Assembly: GCA_037178675.1 (NCBI GenBank)
Contig: JAYMGJ010000368.1
Coordinates: forward strand, 1-20,713
DNA: 20,713 nt
Source of the DNA: Scleroderma bovista
Lineage: Eukaryota > Basidiomycota > Agaricomycetes > Boletales > Sclerodermataceae
Direction of reading: 5' to 3'
In this document: one piece after another, positions 9,197 through 18,356 of the stretch
Numbering within the stretch: the first letter of the stretch is position 1
How the letters are laid out: each line of letters opens with the position of its first letter
Position numbers and translations under genes: made by a program
The notes under the pieces: model-generated
What the model saw: only the letters and a program-made list of their open reading frames with translations
Database searches by the model: none
Told to the model about the DNA's origin: nothing

Positions 9197-11895
9197 TGTC
9201 TATGCAGCAACAAGAGCAAAATTGGAGTGAAGACAATGAGAACAGACCCAGCTGCACCTGCCATGAAATCACTTACTTCCTGTCAAGCCAATAGGACCAG
9301 AGTGGGAGTGAGAACAGTGAGAACAGACCCTGCTGCAGCTGCCATGAAATCACTTACTTCCTGTCAAGCCAACAGGACCAGAGTGGGAGTGAAGGCAGTG
9401 AAAAAAGACCCAGGTGCATCTGCCATGAAATCACTCACTTGCTGTCAAGCCAACAGGACCAGAGTGAAGGTGGATGCAGTGAGAACAGGCCCAGTTGCAC
9501 CTGCCATGAAATCACTCACTTCCTGTCAAGCCAACAGGACCAAAGTGGAAGTGAAGGCAGTGAGAACAGGCCCAGCTGCATCTGCCATGAAATCACTCAC
9601 TTCCTGTCAAGCCAACAGGATCAGAGTGGGAGTGAAGGCAGTGAGAACAGGCCCAGATGCACCTGCAATGAAATCACTCACTTCCTGTCAAGCAAACAGG
9701 ATTAGAGTGGAGGGGAGGCAGTGAGAATAGGCCCAGCTGCACCTGCCATGAAATTACTCACAAACTATCAAGCCAACAGGACCAGAGTGGGGGTGAATGC
9801 AGTAAGAACAGACCCAGTTGCACCTGCCATGAAATCACTCACATACTGTCAAGCCAACAGGACAAGAGTGGGAGAAAATGCAGTGAGAACAGGCCCAGTT
9901 GCACATACCATGAAATCACTCACCAACTGCCAAGCCAACAGGAACAGAGTGGGAGTGAAGGCAGTGAGAACAGGCCAACTGCACCTGGCATGAAATCACT
10001 CACTCGCTGTCCAGCCAACAGGACCAGAGTGGAAGTGATGGCAGTAAGAACAGGCCCAGCTGCACTTAAAGCCATGAAATCACTTACTTCCTGTCAAGCC
10101 AATAGCACCAGAGTGGGAGAAAAGGCAGTGAGAACAGGCCCAGTTGCACCTGCCATGAAATCACTCACTTGCTGTCAAGCCAACAGGAGCAGAGTGGAAG
10201 TGAAGGCAGTGAGAACAGGCCCAGTTGCACCTGTCATGAAATCACTCACTTGCTGTCAAGCCAACAGGACCAGAGTGGGAGTGAAGGCAGTGAGAACAAG
10301 CCCAGCTACACCTGCCATGAAATCACTCACAAACTGTCAAGCCAACAGGAGCAGAGTGAGAGTGAAGGCAATGAGAACAGGCCCAGCTACACCTATCATG
10401 AAATCACTCACTTGCTGTCAAGCCAACAGGACCAGAGTGGGAGTGAAGGCAGTGAGAACAGGCCCAGCTGCCCCTGCCATGAAATCACTCACAAACTGTC
10501 ATGCCAACAGGACAAAAGTGGAAGTGAAGGCAGTGAGAACAAGCCCAGCTACACCTGCCATGAAATCACTCACTCGCTGTCAAGCCAACAGGACCAGGGT
10601 GGGAGTGAAGGCAGTGAGAACAGGCCCAGCTGCACCTGCCATGACATCACTCACAAACTGTCAAGCCAACAGGAGCAGAGTGGGAGTGAAGGTAGTGAGA
10701 ACAGGCCCAGTTTCACCTGCCATGAAATCACTCACTTGCTGTCAAGCCAACAGGACCAGAGTGGGAGTGAAAGCAGTGAGAACAAGCCCACATGCACATG
10801 CCATGAAATCACTCACTTGCTGTCAAGCCAACAGGACCAGAGTGGGAGTGAATGCAATGAGAACAGACCCAGTTGCACCTGCCATGAAATCACTCACATA
10901 CTGTCACACCAACAGGACCAAAGTGGGAGTGAATGCAATGAGAACAGGCCCAGTTACACCTGCCATGCAATCACTCACAGTCTATCAAGCCAACAGGACC
11001 AGAGTGGGAGTAAAGGAAGTGAGAATAGACCCAGGTACACTGCCATGAAATCACTCACATACTGTCAAGCCATTAGGACCAGAGTGGGAGTGAATGCAGT
11101 GAGAACAGGCCCAGTTGCACATGCCATGAAATCACTCACATCCTGTCACACCAACAGGACCAGAGAAGGAGTGAATGCAGTGAGAATAGAACCAGCTGCA
11201 CCTGCCATGAAATCACTCACTTCCTGTCGAGCCAACAGGACCAGAGTGGGAGTGAAAGCAGTGAGAACAGGCCCAGTTGCTACTGCCATGAAATCACTCA
11301 CAAACTGTCAAGCCAGCAGGACCAGAGTGGGAGTGAAGGCAGTGAGAACAGGCCCAGTTTCACCTGCCATGAAATCACTCACATCCTGTCACACCAACAG
11401 GACCAGAGAAGGAATGAATGCAGTGAGAATAGAACCAGGTGCACCTGCCATGAAATCACTCACTTCCTGTCAAGCCAACAGGACCAGAGTGGGAGTGAAG
11501 GCAGTGAGAACAGGCCCAGTTGCACCTGCCATGACATCACTCACAAACTGTCAAGCCAGCAGGACCAGAGTGGGAGTGAAGGCAGTGAGAACAGGCCCAG
11601 TTGCACCTGCCATGAAATCACTCACAAACTGTCAAGCCAACAGGACCAGAGTTGGAATGAAGGAAGTGAGAAGAGGCCAACTGTACCTGCCATGAAATCA
11701 CTCACTTGCTGTCCAGTCAACAGGACCAGAGTGGGAGTGAAGGCAGTGAGAACAGGCCCAGCTGCACATTCCATGAAATCACTCACTTGCTGTCAAGCCA
11801 ACAGGACCAGAGTAGGAGTGAAGGAAGTGAGAACAGACCCAGTTACACTGCCATGAAATCACTCACCAACTGTCAAGCCAACACAACCAGAGCAA
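9197..11895 (-). repeat. Tandem array of ~81-bp units, each a 77-81 nt intron plus a 3-nt micro-exon
   Basis: Thirty-four triplets recur with spacings of 81 bp (26 times), 80 bp (6 times) and 84 bp (once). Plus-strand positions of the first bases include 9197, 9277, 9358, 9439, 9520, 9601, 9682, 9762, 9843, 9924, 10004, 10088, 10169 and so on to 11626, 11706, 11787 and 11867. On the minus strand every triplet is preceded by CAG (31) or TAG (3) and followed by GTGAGT (30), GTAAGT (3) or GTCAGT (1). The remainder of the unit is pyrimidine-rich towards the acceptor (TTCTCACTGCCTTCACTCCC) as in an intron. Triplets on the minus strand are GAA 8, CAA 8, TTT 7, TAT 3, TTG 2, CGA 2, GAT 2, ACT 1, ACA 1: no stop codon. 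All three minus frames of the unit contain stops, so the rest cannot be coding on that strand. The repeat is seen directly; splicing of each unit is inference. Confidence 0.9.
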
Positions 11896-11986
11896 TGATT
11901 CATGTAACATAATGTGCTTAGACTGAATTGATTACCTATAAAATATTGTGTGATATTAATGGCACCACCTGGTATAAGTGTCCTAC

Positions 11987-13746
11987 CTGTTTGAATGGCA
12001 TCCATTGGAGTATTTCAAGTTCCAGAAGTCTTTTGTTAAAATAATTGTCCTTTGCCAATCTCATGATGTTTCTGCAAACCATTAAAATATCATCTACTAC
12101 CTTCCACTACATCAGACAGCCCTCTCACCTAACAGCAAATTCAATATTCATATCAAAATTGACTTGTTGTGCTGATACCACTAGCTTCTGTAGTTCAACC
12201 TCATCAAGTGCATTTGTGGTGCATCTGATGAGTGGTCCACAATCTGCAGCTTCGTTGTTCATACCTACATAAAGCAGCACCATTAGCATACTTACATGAA
12301 AGGTCCAGGCATCATAACTCACTACCCAGTGACAAATAATCCTTTGGTGGGTACTTGCACTCATCCAATTGGGTTTTTATTTTTCTTCTAACCTCACTCA
12401 ACATTTGTGGTGCCAAGCTTCCAGCCTTGAGCATTGCCTCTTTCATTTGCATACCTTCATCTCTGAGCCTTCCAATTGCCTGCCCCTCCATTGCATCAGC
12501 CTTTGTCAACAGCACAATTACTGGCACTACATAATAATCATTCTGAGTCATTTATTACAAATCATAATGGAGATTTTCACCATGTTCAGTATTGCATCCA
12601 TTGAAGAACTGCTCTTCTGCAGCCACAATTGCCCTCTCAGACTCACACATTGGAATACAAAACCTGGATCCTGATTTTTAGCTACTTATTTAGATTCGAT
12701 AATGTAGTCTCACCAGACAGCATGGATCCGCTCTGCTAACTGCCTTTTCGTCGCTCGGTCTGCGATGAATTTCTTCATCAACTCTAATTCACTCACAGAG
12801 CCTGACTCGAATCCTCGTGAGTCATGAAAGACGAAACGTGGATTGCTCTGGAAAATCAACTCATTTTCGATGTCATGGTATCCCCTCTGGGCATTATTAG
12901 CTTGTTGGCGACACATCCCAGCATCATCAAACGCACCTCCACTGATCCCTGCACAACCATAGGATCAAGCTGGGAATATTCGTGCATTAGTACCTTTCAA
13001 TATTGTGCAGCGAGACGTCCTACCTTTTCGCCTTTGGCATTGAACACTTCGGGGAGCTCTGTGGTATTGCAAACACGCTGTAAGAGTGTCGTTTTACCAG
13101 CATTGGATCTGCCAATGACGAGGACTCTAAAACGACCAATACGGTCGAAGTGCTTTCTAACGGTCCCAGGATCCATGTGAAGCATATCATCGGCACCTAG
13201 AGAAGAGTCGGTCACCATGCCACTAATGTAGGGCCAGTTCATGATATTGGACATAAGTACCCACCTACGCTGGAACCCGGGTTACGCTGCTCAGTGCTTC
13301 TGATGTCCGCAGAATCCATGTGAAGCACATCATCAGCACCTGGAGAGAAGAGTTAGTCGCTACCTTGGTAATGTACGCCATGATATTGGACACAAACACT
13401 TACCTGCACTGGAGACCGGCTGCTGAGTCATTCTGACATCCGCAGGGTCTATGCGAAACATATCGTCAGCACCTGGAGAAAAGAATCGGCAGCTTGTTAT
13501 TCGGTTCATGATATTGGACATAAGTACACACCTGCAGTGGAGCCCGCGTCACGCTGCTCAGAGTTTCTGACGTCCATAGGATCTATGTGCACATCGTCAG
13601 CACCTGGATAGAGTCGGTGACCACACTGATGATGTGCGTTATCCAGTCAACTATATATACTCACTTGCTCTGGGGTTTGAGCCACGCTTCTTCGTATTCC
13701 TGCATGGCAGAGAAGCCAAAACTTTGCTAACGACTCTAGGAACCAT
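11987..13746 (-). CDS. P-loop GTPase (G domain) gene, 11 exons
   Basis: The exons are 13665-13746, 13532-13603, 13404-13472, 13265-13339, 13024-13196, 12937-12948 (12 nt), 12714-12886, 12581-12663, 12326-12526, 12129-12264 and 11987-12071. All introns are GT-AG (50-75 nt) and the frame is open for 387 codons. The start is ATG at 13746-13744 in CAACCATGG context. Residues: N-terminal basic peptide (1-27), four ADD-x-HMDP-like repeats, then the G domain with G1 GRSNAGKTT, NCNTTE-type segment VCNTTELPEVF, ERGYHDIENELIF, G3 VFHDSRGFE (DxxG), FCIPMCE, G4-like LLTKAD, KYPPKDY, and STQQ-like SAQQVNFDMNIEFAV. This is a TRAFAC-type G-domain protein of a kind I associate with multicopy Agaricomycete families; its cellular role is unknown. 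It shows no stops or frameshifts, unlike all its neighbours, which suggests it is functional. The last exon ends after LQWMPFKQ in phase 0 and no stop follows, so the message must continue through the array. Confidence 0.85.
13197..13664 (-). repeat. Tandem exon-intron duplication at the GTPase 5' end (periods 131, 133, 143 bp)
   Basis: Exons starting at 13603, 13472, 13339 and 13196 all begin GTGC(T/C)GA(C/T)GAT and encode ADD(V/M)-x-(H/R)-(M/I)-D-(P/S)-x-x-(V/I)-R. The introns after the first three share ACTTATGTCCAATATCATG or close variants near their start and CGA(C/T)TCTT(T)TCTCCAG-like ends. All three duplicated exons are in phase 1 at both ends (72, 69 and 75 nt), so each extra copy keeps the frame. 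The fourth copy runs straight on into the G domain, so it is the founder copy or the boundary of the duplication. Confidence 0.88.
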
Positions 13747-14148
13747 GGTTGTTACAAAAAGTGGTGTGTCGAGTGGTGGGGGGTGTGTGGTGGTTGGATT
13801 GAAAGCGTTGCAAGGACGACACTGAGGACAATCTGTGACGAACAGCCTTGCTGATTGCACCGCATCGATGGGCGCAACGTGCATTCCGATTCTACTCAGA
13901 TGTGACATCCACCGCATGATCAGACCTTGAGGGTCCCAAACTCCACCACCTAACGGCTCCTTCTCATGCCTGCAATGTACACGCTCGTACTTGCCACACC
14001 ATCGTCAACATCTGATTTGATCAAGAGCTCCTCGAGGTGTCTGTGTCATCGACAGTTACCGGCTCCAATCGCCGCCAGTCACATCCACTCGCCACACCCG
14101 TACCAAGTTGGCGGCCTTCTGACTCTACTCCTCAGCTGTTCTCAGTTT
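13747..14148. promoter_or_regulatory. Upstream region of the GTPase gene
   Basis: No gene is visible. Just upstream of the ATG, on the minus strand, is a C/A-rich stretch (CCACCACACACCCCCCACC near 13776-13795) like the pyrimidine/CA-rich 5' leaders common in basidiomycete promoters. I do not see a convincing TATA box. Placement of the promoter here is inferred from position only. Confidence 0.35.
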
Positions 14149-14568
14149 CTATCGAATCGCTTGAACCATCCACGCGTTCGGGCAGGGCATTCGACGCATT
14201 CGATACTGCGTTCGACTCACTCGCGAGCCTAGTCCAGCCCTCTCAGGTGTTCCAGTCGCACATTCTGCCTGCTCCCCCTCAAGCAGGAATCCCTGTGCTT
14301 CAGACACGTCTCCATTTGCGTTCTCATCATGCTGGCATCTTTTTTCAAACTGTACTGTCTTTTGCTTGAAACGCGATGGGTCTCCGCATGCTATCTCATC
14401 GCCGTGATTGACTCCACTGGCCTCGTTTACCGGTTCAACATCCTGTATGGCCGTCTTGTCAACCGCCTCGACAACCATTGACATCTCAACCACTTCCAGC
14501 GCCCCGTCCATTCCCTCTGCCGTCACGATGATCGCCGCCTCGCTCGCATCCGAGTGCCTTCCCCCCAT
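14149..14568 (-). CDS. Hypothetical acidic ORF, weak support
   Basis: A 139-codon open frame starts with MGGRHSDASEAA and is rich in Glu, Asp and Ala (EVVEMSMVVEAVDK, HGDEIACGD). It has no domain I recognise, an upstream in-frame TAA directly before the ATG, and a Ser/Pro-rich ORF of similar size on the opposite strand (14037-14369). It could be an unspliced fragment of a decayed gene or chance. Treat as a placeholder. Confidence 0.2.
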   Translation of the reverse strand: MGGRHSDASEAAIIVTAEGMDGALEVVEMSMVVEAVDKTAIQDVEPVNEASGVNHGDEIACGDPSRFKQKTVQFEKRCQHDENANGDVSEAQGFLLEGEQAECATGTPERAGLGSRVSRTQYRMRRMPCPNAWMVQAIR

Positions 14569-14583
14569 TTAGGAACCTCTCCG

Positions 14584-14975
14584 ATGTCTCTTGCAGTTCT
14601 TGTGGCATTTATCGGGTATCTTATAGCGTATTTGACATACCATGTAAGTCTTCTTTCTCTGACGTTGTCGCTGCGACGTCAACGTCTTCAAATGTAGAAA
14701 TGATTGCATTGCCATGAATCGCATCTACGCATTCGATGCCGTCGCCCATCACCGACGTGTGCAGGTCTTCACGTTTGGCACGTCGTTGTCGACATCCTCG
14801 GTTGCCTCGATCTTTGTCGTGGAGATCTTCAATACATGGTAAGCCTTCTTTGCTGACTGCCCTCTGCAGGTTGAACTGGGCCTCTGCGACACGCAACTGT
14901 CACGATCTGCGGACTGGCCCCTCCCTTGTCACCGCCCTCACTCGCGAGCGTCACAAACACATTCCTTTGTGCTAA
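14584..14975 (+). CDS. Candidate small signal-anchor protein, weak support
   Basis: ATG at 14584 opens a strongly hydrophobic segment (MSLAVLVAFIGYLIAYL) that ends at a good donor (GTAAGT at 14644) followed by a CTGACG branch-like motif. In phase 0 an acceptor TGTGCAG ending at 14764 leads to VFTFGTSLSTSS and FVVEIFNT up to another GTAAGC donor, with a CTCTGCAG acceptor only 31 nt later, leading to a stop at 14973-14975. The 31-nt intron is unusually short and the 121-nt one long, so the model is doubtful. A minus-strand ORF (14621-14896) with three EDLH motifs overlaps and is equally unproven. Confidence 0.2.
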
Positions 14976-15402
14976 GTTCTCGTGTCCGATAACCTCGCTG
15001 CCGCATCTCCATCACCGCGCCCTGTGACCAACATGCCTACTATATTTACATTACAGTAGTGACCTCTGACAATTTTCAATTATGTAGTTCACAATGAATG
15101 GATACAGTTAGTCTCTCTTCGATGTCATTCAGGAGCTGGAATGTATGAATTGTGATTGTGATTGTGATACATAAATGACAGAAAGGTTAGATAAAACAGA
15201 CTGGGTAGTATGTATAATCAAGAACGGAAAGCGACGAGAGGTGGACAGACGCTACTATGTAGGTGACTATGACACGACGGTATACGACGGCGAAGCCAAG
15301 ATGATAGAGGGAGAAGTGAACATATACCATGGTAGCACATATCCGCAAAGGGATGCATGTCCAAATGGTAACAAAGGATCACATCAGACCTGGAGTCCCT
15401 GA
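14976..15402. other. Intergenic; 3' flank of the EPL1 pseudogene
   Basis: No supported gene. It holds a short GTGATT triplication near 15151-15168. A 75-codon plus-strand ORF at 15175-15402 lies exactly where the 3' untranslated region of the minus-strand EPL1 copy is expected, and I see no reason to call it a gene. Confidence 0.4.
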
Positions 15403-18356
15403 TCAGTAACCTCCCTGTGAACTCAGTACAGGTTGCTGATGCTGAATAGACGGCGACGACATCTTCATCGCTGGCGTTGGCGGAGGACGAGGCGGGGTTT
15501 GATGCGGTGGTAGGGCTAGTGTGACACTGGGCAGAGGGGATGGACTATTATGTTGTAGGCGCGGAGACAGCGAAAGGGCAGGATATTGGCCTCCCGTGTA
15601 CCAAATCCCCCGTTGTCGCCTGGACCGCCCCCATAATGCCCGGTCGCCGTTTGCTGATAGTGTACGAGTAGGAAGAATACCGGGAGAACTGTGAGGGCTA
15701 GACAACCCCGTAGCACCACCCACGTCTTGCCCGGTCCCGAGCGTCGGTGTCTGCTGCATCGGTGACCCATTCCACTCTCTCCCAGGAGGAGGCTTCAGAT
15801 TTACATTGATCCCTGCACCCAATTGCATATTGAAATGTGTCCCGTTAGGTACCAGGTATGCCTGAATCTGCCGACCAGGCGTTGGCTGAATCGCTGAAGT
15901 CGGATCTTGACCTGGAGCAAGCGCCATCCTCGAGTTTTGCGTCGGTTGCGGCGAAAGGCCATTAGGCTGTCGAGGGGCCTGCATATAAGCACCATTTGGG
16001 ATCACATACCCGTTAATTGGGCTGTGATACCCGTTCAAGGGAAGCAAGATAGGCTGCTGGATATCGACTTTCTGTCGTGGAGGAGACCCAGTTGCCATTT
16101 GTACACCTGTTGTTGGTGCAGCGCTGACCTCTGGTGTTTGCTGCGTACTTCCGTTAGAGGTCGGTCCATTGACGACAGGTGCACCATTCGGTATATACGA
16201 AGCTTTCACTGCATCTCTGTCCGTAGACAAGGGGAGGGTAGGCGATGCGCTGGGCGTGGGAGTGGGTGAGAAATCTGCATTTGATTGCTGATGGGATGAT
16301 TGATGAGGGGGTAGTACAGGAGCCGAATTTGATGTCGCAGGAGGGTGAATATTCCCGCCAGATCTTCGCATATGAGGAATGGTGGCAGGAGGTTGCATGC
16401 CCTTCATGTATGCCCGCATGGATATCGGCATGCCATTCGGGACGGAGGGTAGCGGTACGCTGGTAGGCATTTGTCAGGAGGTTGCAAAGGGCGAGATGCC
16501 ATTTGTAAATCCGCGCTGGACATTCTGTGTGTTTTTGTGAACTGGCAGGGTAGCAGCGATCCGAAATGGGGCGACAGCATACAGACGGCCATCTTGCAAG
16601 ACGTAAATCGTAGCGTCATTATTGATCTTGTTCGGTGAGCAACGTCGTCATATGATGCAGATACCTCGGGTCATAGTCATCCACGAGCATACGGTCCTGT
16701 TCCTCCGCCCCTCTGGAGTCACAGCGGGATCACCATCCTGGTTAAAGCGCCAACGTTCTTGAAGACGACGTGCCATCTCCTCATCCTCTGCATTATTGAA
16801 TATCTCCTCAGAGATCGACAAAACCGCGGCGTCGTCGCATCGATGTGATGTCATCATCATGAATACCAAGCTTGTGCAAAGCATCTCGCCTGTGAAGCGA
16901 GATGCCGCCAAGACGTGTCAAGCGGCAGCGAAGATAGCGAAGATGCTCAAGCTTCTTGTCTGTCTTCCACGCCGTCTGGCGATGGAGTACTCCGAGAGGA
17001 CGGAGGAATGAGTTTCTAGTGGCGTCAAGGGTGTGGTAGCGTAAGCCGTTGGTAAAGGTTCTGCATCGAACAGATTAAAACGTGAAGAGGTGTTATTGCA
17101 AGTGAAACACACCTCCATGACATCCCTTGTAACCGTGGTCCCCCTCCTTGCGACACGCAAGATCACGTTTCATGGCCGCATTAATAAGACTGAGTCACTC
17201 CTTCGGTCGGATAACGGCTTCCATAGCTACTATTGGCGGCGCCACATCACTATCTCTAGCACGAAGCTCGAGACCCGGTAGATGACTGAAAGGACGCTGT
17301 CAGGCAACTTGAATCAGTGAAAGAGAGATTCGACGCACCCAACGGCCTCGGTCCTGGGCTTCGTCACCACGTGCTCCTTATCATGTAACAATCCGCCGTC
17401 GTCTTCCATGCTCAGCGATGGGAACTTGCGTTCAAGTTCAGCAAACTCGAGCCTTTTCTCGCATCGTCCTTTGTCAAGTTTTCGCGTTCAAGTAATAATT
17501 TGGCCAGGCCATGGACTTGTGCAAGCTCCACTTGCAAACAGAATAGTTTGTCGGAAGAAGTGGCTTGAGATGCGCGAATCTTCCAGACGGACTTGACTTC
17601 TAGGTGTCCATCTCGTCAAACTATAAAGAAGGGTCATCGTCTCTGAGCTGGAAAACCCGAGCGGACTGACATTCAGTGTTGGGGTGATTCTATGGCTACC
17701 CCGCTCAGTCTTTGCGCCAATGTGGATAGACTGCCATTGCTAAGCGCAGTAGTCGTGCTGGTGGAGGCATCCGAGCTGGTAACGGCAATGAAAAGACACC
17801 TCGGTAGTCTGAGAACGGGGGAAAAGCATGCAACATTCCATGCTCTATTAACAGGGGACCGGTCACCATTTACATGCGATGGGCAACAGAATACGTACGG
17901 TATAAAGGAACGGGGTCTTGTCATGGGTGACCTTCTCAAAGATCCCCATTACGAGTTCAAACTCATCTTCCGAGATGGTAACAAGCTGAGCACAGGTTCC
18001 TTGTCTTTCGCCTTGGCACTGGGTCGTCGTTCCAGATGTTGAAAGGATACCTCGTGCACAGGTGCCTTCTCCACGCGCTTCCTCGTTGTTGCTATCGAGC
18101 CACTCCTTGTCCGGTTCATTCACGGAATAGGAGAAGCCACCGATGATGTCACTTGCAGTAGACTCATCGACTGTGTCTGAGAATCGTGTGTATGCGTCGG
18201 ACTACTTTCAGTGAGCGGGACGGTAGATCGCACAAATGCAGCAGGAGCCTTGTGGGGGACGGCGATGCGCGTGGTCCGGCTGACGGACTGGTGGCGGTGC
18301 GATGAGGCCAATACGTGATCTTCTCGCCTACAATTCTTCCCGTCACCAGACAACAT
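15403..18356 (-). pseudogene. EPL1: Enhancer of polycomb-like protein 1 (EPL1), copy 1, broken
   Basis: EPL1 is the scaffold subunit of the NuA4/Piccolo histone acetyltransferase. On the minus strand, landmarks appear in the right order: FSDTVDESTASDIIG (from 18186), NEPDKEWLDSNNEEARGEGT, TISEDEFELVMGIFEKVTH (the EPL1 domain), FSDYRGVF and MPPPARLLRLAMAVYPHW (about 17720-17840), PTLN with an intron before FDEMDT, LEFAELERKFPSLS (about 17400-17450), LPGLELRARDSD (about 17250), SISEEIF and RRLQERWRF (about 16730-16820), YVLQDGRLYAVAPF (about 16570-16610) and the Pro/Ser/Gln/Asn-rich tail with repeated PNG motifs, ending QPVLSSQGGY at 15406. Damage includes a TAG after FDEMDT, a TGA near 17195, frameshifts near 16690 and 16635, TGA at 16474-16476, and a 30-bp in-frame deletion relative to copy 2. 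Introns are kept, so it arose by DNA duplication, not retrotransposition. The N-terminal edge (18180-18356) is assigned only by weak similarity. Confidence 0.8.
17144..18179. repeat. Left arm of a ~1.04-kb inverted repeat (EPL1 copy 1)
   Basis: Its reverse complement aligns with 19637-20713 along the whole length, with scattered substitutions and small indels. The 88 bp next to the spacer (CAGACACAGTCGATGAG through GGCTCGATAG on the minus strand) are identical. Homology stops sharply at 18179. The outer limit is set only by the end of the window. Confidence 0.9.

Noticed and set aside
9197..11869. CRISPR-like array
   Set aside because: Units are 81 bp with only a 3-nt highly variable core, the context is eukaryotic, and there are no cas genes or spacer-sized unique segments.
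9179..11912. Long plus-strand ORFs encoding 27-residue repeats (MKSLT..CQANRTRVGVKAVRTGP.. and a second frame SSQQDQSGSEGSENRP..)
   Set aside because: They exist because the 81-bp unit is a multiple of three without stops in two plus frames. The six 80-bp units break each frame, there is no gene-like start, promoter or intron structure, and both alternative frames are equally open. The minus-strand intron reading explains the conserved GT/AG and the triplets better.
8993..11986. The whole array as a single 3-kb intron
   Set aside because: Not excluded, but very large for such a fungus and would not explain why every unit keeps both splice sites and a 3-nt spacer; moreover the flanking exons are in phases 0 and 1 and would not join in frame directly.
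15175..15402. 75-codon plus-strand ORF
   Set aside because: It overlaps the expected 3' untranslated region of EPL1 copy 1, has no recognisable features and no splice or promoter support.
15403..18356. EPL1 copy 1 as a processed (retro) pseudogene
   Set aside because: Intron sequences are retained at matching places in both EPL1 copies (for example the GTCAGT...TTTATAG intron before FDE), so duplication was at the DNA level.
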